A DNA stretch of 64,000 bases from Vreelandella nigrificans (GCF_002374315.1 NZ_NWUX01000014.1:57739-121738); one strand, 5' to 3'; shown: positions 32,054 to 42,577, numbered from the stretch's first letter. Made by a program: numbers and translations. The notes: a model not told the origin generated them from the letters alone.

Positions 32054-33505
32054 TTAGGCCTCCTGGGCATGGCTAGCATCGTTAGCGGGCAAGGTACGCA
32101 CATCAACAAAGTGACCGGCAATCGCGGCGGCTGCTGCCATCGCAGGGCTAACTAAGTGGGTGCGACCGCCATAGCCTTGACGGCCTTCAAAATTACGGTT
32201 TGAAGTAGATGCACAGTGCTCACCAGCACCCAGCTTATCGGCGTTCATGGCCAAGCACATTGAGCACCCCGGCTCGCGCCACTCAAAACCCGCTTCCGTA
32301 AATATCTTATCCAAACCTTCTGCTTCCGCTTGACGCTTCACTAAGCCAGAGCCCGGCACTACCATGGCCAGCTTGATGGAATCAGCCACTTTCTTGCCCT
32401 TGGCTACTTTGGCAGCTTCGCGCAAATCTTCGATACGCGAGTTAGTGCAAGAACCGATAAACACTTTATCTAGCTTGATATCAGTAATTTTCTGGTTTGC
32501 CTGCAAGCCCATATACTCAAGCGCTCGGGCGTGGCTGCGCTGCACGGTTTCATCCAATGCGGCTTTGGGGTCCGGCACCTGGCCGGAAATACCAGTAACC
32601 ATTTCAGGGCTAGTACCCCAACTTACCTGCGGCTCAATCTCTTCGGCATTCAAGACAACCACTTTATCGAACTGAGCATCCGCATCCGATACCAGGTTAC
32701 GCCAATCAGCCACGGCAGCTCCCCACTGCTCTGCAGTCGGTGCAAAGGGGCGCTCGGCAAGATAATTAATTGTCGTGTCATCCACCGCGATAAGACCCAC
32801 TCGGGCACCGGCTTCAATCGCCATGTTGCACACTGTCATGCGGCCTTCCATAGACAGCGACTCAATAGCACTGCCCGCAAATTCAATCGCATAGCCAGTG
32901 CCACCAGCAGTACCAATTTTACCGATAATCGCCAACACAACATCTTTAGCGGTAACACCCAGGCCAAGCTCACCCTCGACGCGCACCTGCATGTTCTTCA
33001 TTTTTTGTGCCAACAGGCACTGGGTAGCCAATACGTGCTCAACCTCAGAGGTACCGATCCCGTGGGCCAAGGCCCCAAAGGCTCCGTGGGTAGCGGTGTG
33101 AGAGTCTCCACATACGACAGTCATGCCCGGCAGTGTTGCGCCTTGCTCTGGGCCAACTACGTGCACAATACCCTGACGCGGGTCATTGATTTTGAACTCT
33201 TCAATTCCAAACGCCAGGCAGTTGTCATCCAACGTTTGTACCTGGATTAACGACACTGGGTCTTTAATACCGCTGTTACCTTCAGCGCGCTCTTTAACCG
33301 TAGTAGGCACGTTGTGATCAGGAGTTGCCAAATTGGCATCCAAACGCCAGGGCTTGCGGTTAGCTAAACGCAGGCCTTCAAACGCTTGAGGAGAAGTCAC
33401 TTCATGGAGCAGTTGGCGGTCGATGTAAATAAGCGCAGTGCCGTCGTCACGCTGTTTCACCAAATGCTGGTTCCAGAGTTTGTCGTAAAGGGTTTGACCT
33501 GACAT
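32054..33505 (-). CDS. leuC: 3-isopropylmalate dehydratase large subunit
   Basis: Aconitase-family subunit that binds the 4Fe-4S cluster of isopropylmalate isomerase. The 483 residues carry the cluster Cys in [13 protein letters not shown] and the pair in GCSMCLAMN, with [17 protein letters not shown] upstream. First gene of leuCDB. The divergent LysR gene and a palindrome at 33630-33644 suggest how it is controlled. Confidence 0.97.
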   Translation of the reverse strand: MSGQTLYDKLWNQHLVKQRDDGTALIYIDRQLLHEVTSPQAFEGLRLANRKPWRLDANLATPDHNVPTTVKERAEGNSGIKDPVSLIQVQTLDDNCLAFGIEEFKINDPRQGIVHVVGPEQGATLPGMTVVCGDSHTATHGAFGALAHGIGTSEVEHVLATQCLLAQKMKNMQVRVEGELGLGVTAKDVVLAIIGKIGTAGGTGYAIEFAGSAIESLSMEGRMTVCNMAIEAGARVGLIAVDDTTINYLAERPFAPTAEQWGAAVADWRNLVSDADAQFDKVVVLNAEEIEPQVSWGTSPEMVTGISGQVPDPKAALDETVQRSHARALEYMGLQANQKITDIKLDKVFIGSCTNSRIEDLREAAKVAKGKKVADSIKLAMVVPGSGLVKRQAEAEGLDKIFTEAGFEWREPGCSMCLAMNADKLGAGEHCASTSNRNFEGRQGYGGRTHLVSPAMAAAAAIAGHFVDVRTLPANDASHAQEA

Positions 33506-33629
33506 ATGGCTCTCCTGGGCTTGTGCCCTGCTAGTTCGGTATAGCAGCCTCTGCGTGCTGCTTAAAATGCTATGAAGCGAGTGTTACGCGACTCGCACAT
33601 AAAAGCAATTCATGTTATTCATACTTTAG

Positions 33630-33644
33630 ATTCCAAACAGGAAT
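33630..33644. promoter_or_regulatory. Candidate LysR-type operator between leuC and the lysR gene
   Basis: ATTCC-AAACA-GGAAT is a perfect 5+5 inverted repeat with the 15-base length and central spacer typical of LysR-family binding sites. It lies 38 bases before the regulator start and 125 before leuC. Confidence 0.55.
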
Positions 33645-33681
33645 ACTTGCTTTAGAAATACCTATTCTCAGGGATACATAA

Positions 33682-34569
33682 GTGGATACCCAAAGCCTGC
33701 AAGCATTTCTGGCAGTTGCCGAAACTCAAAGTTTCTCTCGCGCTGCTGAGCAGCTGTACCTGACCCAGCCAGCGGTAAGCAAACGCATTGCTACTCTAGA
33801 GGGGCTGCTAGGCACGCGATTATTTGACCGCATCGGACGACGCATAGCGCTGACAGAAGCAGGTAATGTGTTGCTACCCAAAGCCAAGCGTATTCTATTT
33901 GCCGTGGAAGACAGCCGCCGTGCCCTAGCCAACCTTTCTGGCCAAGTGGGCGGCAAACTCACTCTTGCCACCAGCCACCATATTGGCTTGCACCGCCTGC
34001 CACCATTGTTAAAGCAGTACACCCAGCGCCACCCAGAGGTAACGCTGGACCTACACTTTTTAGATTCCGAACTAGCCTATCAAGGTGTGGTAGATGGGAC
34101 GTTAGAAATGGCAATTGTAACGCTTGCCCCTCATCCCATTGAGCAGTTACATGTAGTAGAGCTATGGCGTGACCGGCTCTGCTTTGTGTGTGCTACCGAC
34201 CATCCGCTGGCTCAGCGAATCCGCCACAACCACGCCACCCTCAGCCTAGCGGAACTGTGTGAATTCAACTGTGTGTTACCGGGAGCTAAAACCTTCACTC
34301 ACACGCTTATCGGCCAACGCTTTATTGAAGCAGGCTTAGCACTGCCTGTAAGCATGTCTACCAACTATTTAGAAACGCTAAAAATGATGTGCGGAGTAGG
34401 CCTCGGCTGGAGCCTGCTGCCGGAAAAGATGGTCGATAGTGAACTGGTCGAACTACAGGTAGACACCGCGCCTATCCATCGGCCGCTAGGCTATCTAGTT
34501 CACACCAACCGCACGCTCTCCAACGCCGCAAAAAAAATGATTGAAGAGCTAGAAGCAACGCGCAATTAA
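33682..34569 (+). CDS. LysR family transcriptional regulator
   Basis: The 295 residues have the N-terminal winged HTH (residues 1-60, with AFLAVAETQSFSRAAEQLYL and QPAVSKRIATLE) and a C-terminal periplasmic-binding-type effector domain. It starts at GTG (33682), with CAGGGA 8 bases upstream. It diverges from leuCDB with a palindrome between, so it most likely regulates the leucine operon and itself. The effector is unknown; an isopropylmalate-type metabolite is a guess. Confidence 0.88.
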   Translation: MDTQSLQAFLAVAETQSFSRAAEQLYLTQPAVSKRIATLEGLLGTRLFDRIGRRIALTEAGNVLLPKAKRILFAVEDSRRALANLSGQVGGKLTLATSHHIGLHRLPPLLKQYTQRHPEVTLDLHFLDSELAYQGVVDGTLEMAIVTLAPHPIEQLHVVELWRDRLCFVCATDHPLAQRIRHNHATLSLAELCEFNCVLPGAKTFTHTLIGQRFIEAGLALPVSMSTNYLETLKMMCGVGLGWSLLPEKMVDSELVELQVDTAPIHRPLGYLVHTNRTLSNAAKKMIEELEATRN

Positions 34570-34597
34570 CGCATCCTGCACTCAAATATCTTATCAC

Positions 34598-35407
34598 TCA
34601 AGCTGCGTTGTCGAAGTAACGAATGATATTGCGCCCTTCTTTCTTTGCCTGATACATAGCCAAGTCGGCCCATTTAAGGACGTCTTCCTGACCGGCCTGA
34701 TGGTCAATAAATAGCGCCACGCCAATACTGGCAGTGCAATGGTGTTCAACCGTCGCCACTACACCTCCCTCCATCGTGCGAGTTAAAATGTACGGTTCTG
34801 CTAGCGTAGCGCGGATTTTCTCAGCGACGATGCCTGAGCGCTCAATAGATGACCCATAATCCTGATCCAGCTCACCGAGCATGACGACAAATTCATCGCC
34901 ACCTATTCGCGCCACAGTATCCACCCCTCGCACGCACTGGGTCAGCCGGCTTCCTACTTCGATCAGCAGCAAATCGCCTGCATGGTGACCATGCATATCG
35001 TTGAGCGGCTTAAAGTTATCCAAATCAAGAAACATCACCGCGCCATAGCATCCGCTACGTGCGCTGGCATCCATCGCCTGTTTCAGGCGATCAGTCAGCA
35101 AACTGCGGTTGGCAAGTTGCGTTAAGGTGTCATAAAACGCAAGTTGGCGAATTTGCTTTTCGCTCTCACGCAGGTCGCGGGTTATCTTCTCGTTCTCCAG
35201 CTTGGCAGCTTCCAGTTCCATGGTGCGGCGACGCACCTGCTCTTCCAGCGTGATGGTGGCATGGATTAGGTTGAAATCAGAGCCACGCAAGCTGTCGGTG
35301 CGTTCAGCGCGATTCATCAGGGCTTGAATGATCTTGTTCAAGCGCACGATCTCGGCCTGCAAGGCTGGCACGCTCGCTTCCACGTTTTTCGATAGGCGTT
35401 CAGACAT
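34598..35407 (-). CDS. Diguanylate cyclase (GGDEF), partner of the FIST sensor
   Basis: Cytosolic cyclase of 269 residues. An N-terminal helical coiled-coil segment of about 100 residues precedes the GGDEF domain, which starts at YDTLTQLANRSLLTDRL. The active-site GGDEF is at about residue 170. An RGVD I-site lies five residues before it, so product inhibition is expected. The start at 35407 (MSERLSKN) overlaps the FIST gene stop by 8 bases, so the two are translationally coupled. This argues that the FIST protein controls c-di-GMP synthesis. Confidence 0.9.
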   Translation of the reverse strand: MSERLSKNVEASVPALQAEIVRLNKIIQALMNRAERTDSLRGSDFNLIHATITLEEQVRRRTMELEAAKLENEKITRDLRESEKQIRQLAFYDTLTQLANRSLLTDRLKQAMDASARSGCYGAVMFLDLDNFKPLNDMHGHHAGDLLLIEVGSRLTQCVRGVDTVARIGGDEFVVMLGELDQDYGSSIERSGIVAEKIRATLAEPYILTRTMEGGVVATVEHHCTASIGVALFIDHQAGQEDVLKWADLAMYQAKKEGRNIIRYFDNAA

Positions 35408-36554
35408 CAGTGCCAGTCCGAGCCGAGCCAATGGCCACCCCAGTTAACGTCTGGTTAACGTGGATACCATGAAACTGTTCGCCATAACTATTGAAACCAA
35501 TAGTATTGTTGTCCTTAAATATTTCTGCGATACGCCCTTGTAGCCCGTTTTGCACAACTTCCAGCTTACGCAAGATGCAATCACACCCAATGACTAGCTG
35601 GGGATGACCAAGTTCTGCATGGATTTTATCAAACGTCTGTTCCAGATTACTTACCAATCCGGCGCCATGTGCCACCCGGAGCACCAATCCTTCCTCAATA
35701 GCAGAATATAATGTCAGACTACCATCGGGGTTGGCCTGCTGAATGGAGCGAACGTAGTTCGTGCCCGCTATCATCACGACAACCGGTGAGGCGGCAAAGC
35801 GCATAGGATTGAGCTCATCCACACGGACCCCTAACATCCGCGCATACTCCTCAGCGGCGGGCAGCCCGTTGATCTCCTTAACGATGCGTTCTGATAAGTC
35901 AGCCTCCGTGACCACCATTCGTTCTTCAGTAGGAATAAAGTGCTGAGTTTTAAATGTCATGAAGGGAAAAGCTGTATTGACCAGAACCAGCACGGCGCTA
36001 TCAGCATGGAACTTGCCGTTACTAAACACATAGGTTCGGACGAATTTCTGGTCATCGCCCGCCGATCCGCCAAACAGTGGGATCTTGCCAAGAGCATACT
36101 GCAACGCATGTGCCGCTGGCTCTTCGCGACTAGACATGCCATCTATCATCAATAGTGCAAAGCGGTTTTCCAGGCAGACCTTTGGATCATTGCTTTCAAG
36201 GCGCTGTAATAACGTCTGGACAAAAACCTGCGCTCTGGAAATTTCGAACCGGCTTAGATCTTCCAATAGCCCGCTGACAACCAAGTGACTGTCAGCCGGG
36301 AAGCTCGCTCCTGTAAGAGTGTGCTGAAGATAGCCTGCTGGCCCAATTTCTCCTGCGGTTGTGCAACCCACCACCTGAACCCCGGAAAATCGCTGATTCA
36401 TTTCCGCAGCGAGAACATCAAGATCGTATTCACTAGAGCAGAAAAAAATCACCAACGCCATATCCTGCTGAACCACAGCGGCATGAAACTCCGCCACGGC
36501 TTGGCGAGCTTCTGTGGCAGATGAGTGCGCAGTACGTATTATTTGGCTGCTCAT
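35400..36554 (-). CDS. FIST N/C-domain sensor protein (NosP-like)
   Basis: The 384 residues consist of a FIST N domain (about 35-230, with VVGCTTAGEIGPAGY and PLFGGSAGDDQ) and a FIST C domain (about 240-370, ending TIGFNSYGEQFHGIHVNQT). FIST proteins are input modules; the NosP subgroup binds heme and senses nitric oxide. No membrane segment is seen. I start at 36554 (MSSQII) because GAGGTGGAGG precedes it; the frame is open to 36650. Heme binding is not shown here and is inference from the family and the GGDEF partner. Confidence 0.85.
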   Translation of the reverse strand: MSSQIIRTAHSSATEARQAVAEFHAAVVQQDMALVIFFCSSEYDLDVLAAEMNQRFSGVQVVGCTTAGEIGPAGYLQHTLTGASFPADSHLVVSGLLEDLSRFEISRAQVFVQTLLQRLESNDPKVCLENRFALLMIDGMSSREEPAAHALQYALGKIPLFGGSAGDDQKFVRTYVFSNGKFHADSAVLVLVNTAFPFMTFKTQHFIPTEERMVVTEADLSERIVKEINGLPAAEEYARMLGVRVDELNPMRFAASPVVVMIAGTNYVRSIQQANPDGSLTLYSAIEEGLVLRVAHGAGLVSNLEQTFDKIHAELGHPQLVIGCDCILRKLEVVQNGLQGRIAEIFKDNNTIGFNSYGEQFHGIHVNQTLTGVAIGSARTGTDV

Positions 36555-36791
36555 ACCTCCACCTCTATTTTTATTCTTCATAGCCACTGCGCGAATGCAG
36601 TAAAAAGATAGCCTTATGAGGTAGTCATGATAGCGCAAAACATGAAACACAGGATCAAAACACCGGTAGAGCAGAGCCTGAGGTATGGCATATCTCTCTG
36701 ATAACGCAAGCTACGCTTATAATCACCAAAACAGCCGAGGTGGTATAGCACCCAGAGCACGGCGATAGTCTGTGAGCAGGCATTTCCTCCC

Positions 36792-37823
36792 TTATCTCAG
36801 CACTAGCTCTACCCGGCGGTTCAGCTCACGCCCTTCCTCGCTGGCATTACTAGCAACAGGTGCCATAAAGCTGGCTCCTTTTGCGGTCATGCGCTCGGTC
36901 GCTATACCATAGTCACGGGCCAATGTTTGACGTACAGCGGCGGCGCGGCGCGTAGACAATTCTGCGTTGTAGTCGAAACTACCTTGATTATCAGTATGCC
37001 CCACCACCAGCACTTCGAACCCAGGGTTCATTTCTAGCAGCTGGGCCATCTGAACCAGAGCATCCACAGATTCGGACCGGATCTCAGCACTGTCATACTC
37101 GAAGAAAATGCCTTCAACAATCGCCTTCCCCTCAACTGTCAGCGACGCCTGCAGCTCATCCGCGCTACGCACTCCTGTCTGAACCTGGCCGGTATGCATC
37201 GGCTCCCCTTCGACTACAACCTGATGAATAACGGGTTGCTTTAAGTCCATAACGTACAAAAAGACATGGGCACTGCCCTCTTCGTTCTCACGCTCGACCA
37301 GCAGAGCACGGGCATCACCGCGCAAAATCACGGGCGGCTCCAAAGCATTGCGCAGCTCTCGACGATAACTATGCGGGATCACCACATTGCGTACGTACAT
37401 GCTCATTTGACTGCCGCAGTCTGTTTGCCCAACGCATTCGAACAGCACATCAAAACCATCAGAGGTAAGTGCTTGCTGGTAATTTCTCAATATCTCCAAT
37501 GTGCTTCTGTTCTCAGGCGCCTGATAGGTAATCCACGTCACTCTGCCTTCAAGTGGCACTTCAACTGCTCGAAGAAGCTCTGCATTCCAACCGTCTCGAG
37601 TATGGTAGGCCTCTCTTGGTATGGGGCCAGAAGGCAGTGCCACCGCATCATACTCACGCTCCTGGTAGCCATGCATCGTGGCACCACTGTAACGGCTGAC
37701 TAGCGGGTTATCGCTGCCAGGCTCATTAGCGATAGCCGATGCAGCTATCAATAAAAGCCCACCTTTCAAAAAAAGGTCACTTATCAGTCTAAAGATAGGA
37801 TAAGTTTTCATACCACTTTCCAT
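36792..37823 (-). CDS. OmpA-family outer-membrane/peptidoglycan-binding protein
   Basis: Secreted protein of 343 residues. A signal-type hydrophobic stretch (GGLLLIAASAIA) is followed by a 190-residue N-terminal domain of unknown fold with two Cys (FECVGQTDCGS). The C-terminal OmpA domain at about 225-343 has IFFEYDSAEIRSES, VVGHTDNQGS and the peptidoglycan-binding Asp/Arg (ELNRRVELV). The N-terminal half resembles the OmpA-OmpF porin-like DUF4892 type. The start at 37811 (MKTYP) is an alternative. It appears monocistronic. Confidence 0.82.
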   Translation of the reverse strand: MESGMKTYPIFRLISDLFLKGGLLLIAASAIANEPGSDNPLVSRYSGATMHGYQEREYDAVALPSGPIPREAYHTRDGWNAELLRAVEVPLEGRVTWITYQAPENRSTLEILRNYQQALTSDGFDVLFECVGQTDCGSQMSMYVRNVVIPHSYRRELRNALEPPVILRGDARALLVERENEEGSAHVFLYVMDLKQPVIHQVVVEGEPMHTGQVQTGVRSADELQASLTVEGKAIVEGIFFEYDSAEIRSESVDALVQMAQLLEMNPGFEVLVVGHTDNQGSFDYNAELSTRRAAAVRQTLARDYGIATERMTAKGASFMAPVASNASEEGRELNRRVELVLR

Positions 37824-37930
37824 AAGCCAATATCACCTTCTCAGGATTCCATGAAATTATTTCCTTAACCAGTTGGGATAGATGCTCTCAGCAGCGGCCG
37901 AAGGACGAAAACTGCGGGCGATGCATCTTG

Positions 37931-38398
37931 TTAAGTATTGATTTCAGTGGTGACCTCCGTTTTTACCGAGTTAGCTATAAAACATTGCTCATGGGACAAG
38001 TGATGCATTTTTTCAAGATCATCTCTTGAAGGTATTCGGTCACCCGAAAACACAACTTTTGGCCGGAGAGTTACCTTAGTCATCGATATTTTCCCCGATT
38101 GATCTTTCTCCATAATGCCTACAGCATCGTCAGTATAGCTTTCAACCACGTACCTTTTTTTGGCGGCGACTGATAGAAAGAAAAGCATATGGCAACTTGA
38201 TAAAGAGGCAATAAACGCTTCTTCAGGATCGACATTTTGCTCAACTGAATATGGCAGAGGAACAATATGGGGCGATGAAGATGCAGGCACACAAGCACCA
38301 CCGTCAAACTCCCATACATGACCTCGGCTATATTTATTATCAAGATAGGCTTCATCTTTACCGCGAGCCCACTTAACCACAGCATAATACTCTGACAT
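37931..38398 (-). CDS. OsmC family protein, two-cysteine type
   Basis: OsmC/Ohr-fold protein of 155 residues. Relatives reduce organic hydroperoxides with a peroxidatic and a resolving Cys. Both positions are kept here: SLSSCHMLFF and HEQCFIANSVKTEV. The start at 38398 (MSEYYAVV) has AAAGGAG 8 bases upstream. It lies just outside the GC-rich cyn island and is distinct from the OsmC protein at 46580. Confidence 0.9.
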   Translation of the reverse strand: MSEYYAVVKWARGKDEAYLDNKYSRGHVWEFDGGACVPASSSPHIVPLPYSVEQNVDPEEAFIASLSSCHMLFFLSVAAKKRYVVESYTDDAVGIMEKDQSGKISMTKVTLRPKVVFSGDRIPSRDDLEKMHHLSHEQCFIANSVKTEVTTEINT

Positions 38399-38603
38399 TT
38401 CTTCTCCTTTAGGCTGACTTTTGCTCAACGGACGTTATCCCTAGTCAGCTCGCCCACGATGCATTTATATATAGCCCCCGGACCGTACTCTGCCGCTCGC
38501 GACCGCCGATACCCTATGACTGGATGTCGATCAATTTCGGCACGCCCCCACAGCGAGCCGTGACGCAGGTAATCCCCCCCACCGCTCTCCCGACGGTGGC
38601 GCT

Positions 38604-40226
38604 CTAGCCGGAGAGCCCCAGCTTATTCCAGCGGTAGCTATACTGGCGAGGGGTCAGGCCCAGCAGCTGGGCGGCACGGGTCTTGTTGCCTCCCGCTCGC
38701 TGCAGGGCACGATAGAGCGCCTCGGGACTGTGGGAGGTGGCCGGTACATAGGGCCGCACATCGCTCAGCGTCTCCTCGGGGCCAGCGTCGATCACGCGGG
38801 GATCAGCGCCCGGTGACAGTGGCAGAGAGGCCTCCGGCAGAAAGCGTTCGATATCCGCAGCTTCCAGTGCCGGATGATCGCAGAGCAGCACCATACGTTC
38901 AATCACGTTGCCCAGCTCACGAATATTACCCGGCCAGGGATACTGCTGGAGCCGTTCGATGGCACCGGCGGTAAGGTGCACATTGCGCTGGTTGGCCTGA
39001 TTGACTCGGTTGAGGTGGTGTAGTGCCAGCGCCGGAATATCGCCGCTGCGCTGGGCTAGGGAGGGAAGCCGGATGGGAATGACGTTGAGCCTGTAATAGA
39101 GATCCTGGCGGAAGGCGCCGCGAGCGACTTCCTCCTCGAGGTTACGGTTGGTGGCCGCCACCAGCCTCACGTCGGTACGAATCTCACACTTGCCCCCCAG
39201 GCGCGAGATGCACCCCTCCTGCAGGGCACGCAGCAGCTTGGTCTGCATGGCGAGCGGCAGCTCGCCGATCTCGTCGAGAAACAGGGTACCGCCATCAGCC
39301 TGCTCGAAGGAACCCTGGCGAAGGGACTGTGCCCCGGTGAAAGCCCCCTTCTCGTAGCCGAATAGCTCCGACTCGAACAGTGTCTCGGGGATCGCCGCAC
39401 AGTTGACCTTGATGAAGGGCGCCTCTCGCCGCGGGCTGGCCAAGTGCAGGGCCCGGGCAAAGAGCTCCTTGCCGGTACCCGATTCGCCCAGCAGCAGCAC
39501 GCTGGCGGTGGAGTCCGAGACCTGTTCGAGCTCGGCAATCGCCTGTACCAGCCGCGGCGAGTTGCCCACGATGCCGTAGCGACTGGCGCTGGCGTCCAGC
39601 GCCCGTGAGAGCAGCCGGTTCTGCTGCTGAAGCGACTCAGTGCGCTCGCGCATCTGGGCATGCAGCTGCAGCAGCTGGCCCGCATGGGCCGCCAGCAGCT
39701 TGAGAATCTGCAGATCATCGGCCAGCGGCCGCGGCCGGTGCCGGATGCGATGACAGGCCAGCACACCAAGGGTACGCTGGGCCACGCGAATCGGCTGGGC
39801 GATAAACGAGACCGGCCCTTCTGGAAGCAGCCGACGCTCCACCATGCGCCCCAGGAAGTGAGGGTCGTTGTCGATGTTCTGGGAGATCACCAGCTGGCCG
39901 CTGGCCAGGACTCGCCCGGTGATGCCCTCGTTGAGGGCGTAGCGTCCACGTGCCATCTCCTCGCGGGTCAGCCCGTAGGCATAGCGAATCTGCCCGGACT
40001 CCCCCGTTTCGTCGAATAGTACGATCCTTCCCCGGTTGAGACCCAGCAGCTCCGAGAGCAGGTGCAGCATCTCCTGAAGCGCCGGCCCCGGGTCCAGCTC
40101 GCGTCCGGCCAGCGCCATCACCTGCTGCAGCAGCAGCATTTCCTGAGTCCGCCAGTAGGATGCGGAACACCCGTCATCCCCCGGCGATTCCGAGCGCCCT
40201 TCCTGGGGTGATACGAGACTCTCCAT
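38604..40226 (-). CDS. Sigma54-dependent activator, NifA-like, of the cyn operon
   Basis: Bacterial enhancer-binding protein of 540 residues. An N-terminal GAF domain (about 45-200) is followed by the AAA+ domain with Walker A GESGTGKE, the sigma54-contacting loop GAFTGA and Walker [15 protein letters not shown]-terminal Fis-type HTH follows ([16 protein letters not shown]). No receiver domain, so the GAF domain or a partner senses the signal. It lies just downstream of cynS, behind a hairpin, with its own GGGAGG site. A sigma54 promoter precedes the operon, so it is the likely activator, the counterpart of CynF described for Pseudomonas pseudoalcaligenes. Confidence 0.9.
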   Translation of the reverse strand: MESLVSPQEGRSESPGDDGCSASYWRTQEMLLLQQVMALAGRELDPGPALQEMLHLLSELLGLNRGRIVLFDETGESGQIRYAYGLTREEMARGRYALNEGITGRVLASGQLVISQNIDNDPHFLGRMVERRLLPEGPVSFIAQPIRVAQRTLGVLACHRIRHRPRPLADDLQILKLLAAHAGQLLQLHAQMRERTESLQQQNRLLSRALDASASRYGIVGNSPRLVQAIAELEQVSDSTASVLLLGESGTGKELFARALHLASPRREAPFIKVNCAAIPETLFESELFGYEKGAFTGAQSLRQGSFEQADGGTLFLDEIGELPLAMQTKLLRALQEGCISRLGGKCEIRTDVRLVAATNRNLEEEVARGAFRQDLYYRLNVIPIRLPSLAQRSGDIPALALHHLNRVNQANQRNVHLTAGAIERLQQYPWPGNIRELGNVIERMVLLCDHPALEAADIERFLPEASLPLSPGADPRVIDAGPEETLSDVRPYVPATSHSPEALYRALQRAGGNKTRAAQLLGLTPRQYSYRWNKLGLSG

Positions 40227-40250
40227 CGGCTACCTCCCGAAACGATAACG

Positions 40251-40276
40251 CCCTCCGGCCACAAACGGCCGGAGGG
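40251..40276 (-). terminator. Hairpin between cynS and the activator gene
   Basis: CCCTCCGGCC and GGCCGGAGGG form a perfect 10-base stem with an ACAAAC loop. No strong T tract follows on the minus strand (GCGTTATCGTTT). It probably attenuates or ends the operon transcript before the regulator gene. Confidence 0.65.
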
Positions 40277-40298
40277 AGTCCATGTGCTGGCTGTAGGA

Positions 40299-40748
40299 TC
40301 AATAGCTCTTGTAGGGCAGGAACTTGCCGGAGAGCACCACGTTGACCCGATCGCCGTTGGGGTTTTCCTCGCGCTGGATATCCATGGAGAAATCAATGGC
40401 ACTCATGATGCCATCACCGAACTCCTCGTGGATCAGCTCTTTGATGGTAGTGCCATAGACGCTGACCACCTCATACCAGCGGTAGATCAGCGGGTCGGAG
40501 GGCACCTCGGAGGGCAGCGACCCCTTGTAGGGCACCACCTGCAGCCAGGCCACCGCCTCGTCGGAGAGCCCGAAGATCTCCCCCAGCACCTCGGCCTGCT
40601 GCTTGTCGAATGTCATCTGGCCGAGGCAGCCGGCGGTGGTCCACTCCTTGCTCAGGCCGACGGCTCGGGCTACATCGCACCACTTCAGGCCCTTGCTCAC
40701 CTTGGCGGAGAGGATCATCTCGGTCACTTGCTTGCGGTCGGTAATCAT
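40299..40748 (-). CDS. cynS: Cyanate hydratase (cyanase)
   Basis: Converts cyanate and bicarbonate to carbamate, hence ammonia and CO2. The 149 residues match the family (156 in E. coli). An N-terminal helical domain is followed by the catalytic domain with Arg90, Glu93 and Ser116, equivalent to Arg96, Glu99 and Ser122 of E. coli. The motif around them is YRWYEVVSVYGTT and GDGIMSAIDF. Decameric and cytosolic by family. It is last in the operon. No carbonic anhydrase gene (cynT) accompanies it. Confidence 0.97.
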   Translation of the reverse strand: MITDRKQVTEMILSAKVSKGLKWCDVARAVGLSKEWTTAGCLGQMTFDKQQAEVLGEIFGLSDEAVAWLQVVPYKGSLPSEVPSDPLIYRWYEVVSVYGTTIKELIHEEFGDGIMSAIDFSMDIQREENPNGDRVNVVLSGKFLPYKSY

Positions 40749-40795
40749 CGTTTGCTGCTCCTGCTCATGTTGAAAAAGGGATTATCGAGGGTGAT

Positions 40796-41725
40796 TCAGG
40801 CCGGCCGAGTCGCGACGCGGGCGGCAGGGATGGCCTCGTCACGCGATGCCACCACCTTCAGGGAATCGAGGCCGGGGCGCACCACGACGGGCTCGCCGTA
40901 GGCCGCTTTGAGGTTTCGATTCACCTGAAGCTGCTTCGAGCGATGCACCAGGAAGTCCACCAGATGGTTGCGCAGCCGGTAGAACTGGGGATCGTGGTGC
41001 ATGGTCTCCCGCTGCCGGTCTCGCGGTAGGGTGTTGATGACGATCTCGGCGATATGCGCCCGAGGGCCGTTGCTCATCAGCAGAATTTTGTCGGCCAGTA
41101 GGATCGCTTCATCCACATCGTGGGTGATCATAAAGACCGTCTGCCGGGTGTCGGCGCAGATCCTTAGCAGCTCGTCCTGAATCACGCCACGGGTCAGGGC
41201 GTCCAAGGCGCCGAAGGGCTCGTCCATCAGCAACATCTTCGGCTCCACGGCGAAGGCCCGGGCAATACCGACCCGCTGCTTCATGCCTCCGGAGAGCTCG
41301 GCAGGCTTCTTCTTCTCGGCGTCCTTGAGGCCGACCATTTTCAGGAAGCGAGCCCCATGTTCGGCCACCTGATTACGCGACCAGCGCGGATGGCGGGAGC
41401 GCACCGCAAAGGCGATGTTGTCCTCCACGCTCAGCCAGGGCAGCAGCGCATGGCTCTGGAAGACCACGCCGCGATCCAGACTGGGGCCATCCACCTCTTT
41501 GCCGGCCATTACGATGCCACCGCGGGTGGCCTGCTCCAGCCCCGCCAGCGCGTTGAGGATGGTGCTCTTGCCACAGCCGGAGTGGCCGATGATGCAGATA
41601 AACTCGCCTTTATGGATGGAGAAGCTGACGTTCTCGAACACCGGCGGCAGATCGCTGCGGTACTGCTTGGTCAGGCCCTCGACCTTGACGAAGGGAGCCT
41701 CGTTGCTAGGAGTTTCATTCCACAT
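40796..41725 (-). CDS. cynD: ABC transporter ATPase, NrtD/CynD type
   Basis: Nucleotide-binding subunit of the nitrate/sulfonate/cyanate (NitT/TauT) importer class. The 309 residues include Walker [10 protein letters not shown], signature ELSGGMKQR, Walker [13 protein letters not shown] and the switch His in MITHDVDEA. The C-terminal 55 residues are an extension beyond the usual end. Its start overlaps the permease stop by 11 bases. The symbol rests on the neighbouring cyanase; the ATPase alone would not tell cyanate from nitrate or a sulfonate. Confidence 0.88.
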   Translation of the reverse strand: MWNETPSNEAPFVKVEGLTKQYRSDLPPVFENVSFSIHKGEFICIIGHSGCGKSTILNALAGLEQATRGGIVMAGKEVDGPSLDRGVVFQSHALLPWLSVEDNIAFAVRSRHPRWSRNQVAEHGARFLKMVGLKDAEKKKPAELSGGMKQRVGIARAFAVEPKMLLMDEPFGALDALTRGVIQDELLRICADTRQTVFMITHDVDEAILLADKILLMSNGPRAHIAEIVINTLPRDRQRETMHHDPQFYRLRNHLVDFLVHRSKQLQVNRNLKAAYGEPVVVRPGLDSLKVVASRDEAIPAARVATRPA

Positions 41726-42560
41726 AGGTCACCTTCCTCTGCAGTTGGGCAAACATCAGGTCCAGTAGCATGCCGATAAGGCCGATCATCAGCACCGCGA
41801 AGATCACATTGTTCAGCGACAGATTGTTCCACTCGTTCCACACGAAGTAGCCGATGCCGGTGCCCCCCACCAGCATCTCCGCGGCCACGATGACCAACCA
41901 GGCGATGCCCATGGAGATTCGCATGCCGGTGATGATGGTGGGCGCCGCGGCAGGCAGCACCACCCGGAAGGCCTTGCGCAGCGGATTGACCTCCAGAGTG
42001 CGGGCCACATCGAGCCAATCCTTGCGTACCGCCGCCACGCCGAAGGCAGTGTTGACCAGCATCGGCCAGATGGAGCAGATGAAGATTACGAAGATCGCCG
42101 AGATCGTGGAGTCCTTGATGGTGTAGAGCGCGATGGGCATCCAGGCCAGCGGCGAGATCGGCTTGAGCACCTGGATGAAGGGGTTGAGGGTCTGGTAGAG
42201 CAGCGGCGACATGCCGATCAGAAAGCCCAGCGGAATCGCCACGATCATGGCCAGCATGAAGCCGGCACCCACCCGCCACAGGGAGTGCATTAGCTGGATG
42301 CCAATGCCCTTGTCGTTGGGGCCGTTGTCGTAGAAGGGACTGGCCAGATGCCCCAGGGCGCTGGCACCGAACTCGGCGGGGGTCGGAAACCCGCCGCTCT
42401 TCTCGCTCTCAGCGGAGAGCCCCATCAGCATCGCGTACTCGGGGTCCAGCCCCTCGTCGCCAGCGGCGATGGTCTGGGTGGCCACGTGCCAGATGGCGAC
42501 CAGTGCCAGCAGCAGCAGGCAGGAGAGCAAGGCCGCACGTAGTTTCAAGGTCTTGTCCAT
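41715..42560 (-). CDS. cynB: ABC transporter permease, NrtB/CynB type
   Basis: Inner-membrane permease of the NitT/TauT class. The 281 residues have an N-terminal anchor, an extended periplasmic segment (about 30-85), then five helices. The EAA coupling loop is visible as [23 protein letters not shown] with the conserved Gly replaced by Glu-Val-Asn. It overlaps the ATPase gene and lies 17 bases after the binding-protein gene. Confidence 0.88.
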   Translation of the reverse strand: MDKTLKLRAALLSCLLLLALVAIWHVATQTIAAGDEGLDPEYAMLMGLSAESEKSGGFPTPAEFGASALGHLASPFYDNGPNDKGIGIQLMHSLWRVGAGFMLAMIVAIPLGFLIGMSPLLYQTLNPFIQVLKPISPLAWMPIALYTIKDSTISAIFVIFICSIWPMLVNTAFGVAAVRKDWLDVARTLEVNPLRKAFRVVLPAAAPTIITGMRISMGIAWLVIVAAEMLVGGTGIGYFVWNEWNNLSLNNVIFAVLMIGLIGMLLDLMFAQLQRKVTYVE

Positions 42561-42577
42561 GGTAATGGCTCCTCAGT

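Noticed and set aside
39167..39769. Minus-strand ORF of 200 codons inside the sigma54 activator gene
   Set aside because: Another frame of the same strand, very rich in Ser, Arg, Cys and Pro, and lies within the conserved AAA+ coding region.
40284..40901. 205-codon plus-strand ORF opposite cynS
   Set aside because: Antisense to cyanase, whose catalytic residues are all present. It has Gly/His/Leu-rich translation with no pattern.
41671..42279. Minus-strand ORF of 202 codons within the permease gene
   Set aside because: It is a frame-shifted shadow of the permease with His/Gly/Arg-rich composition. The permease frame has clear membrane helices.
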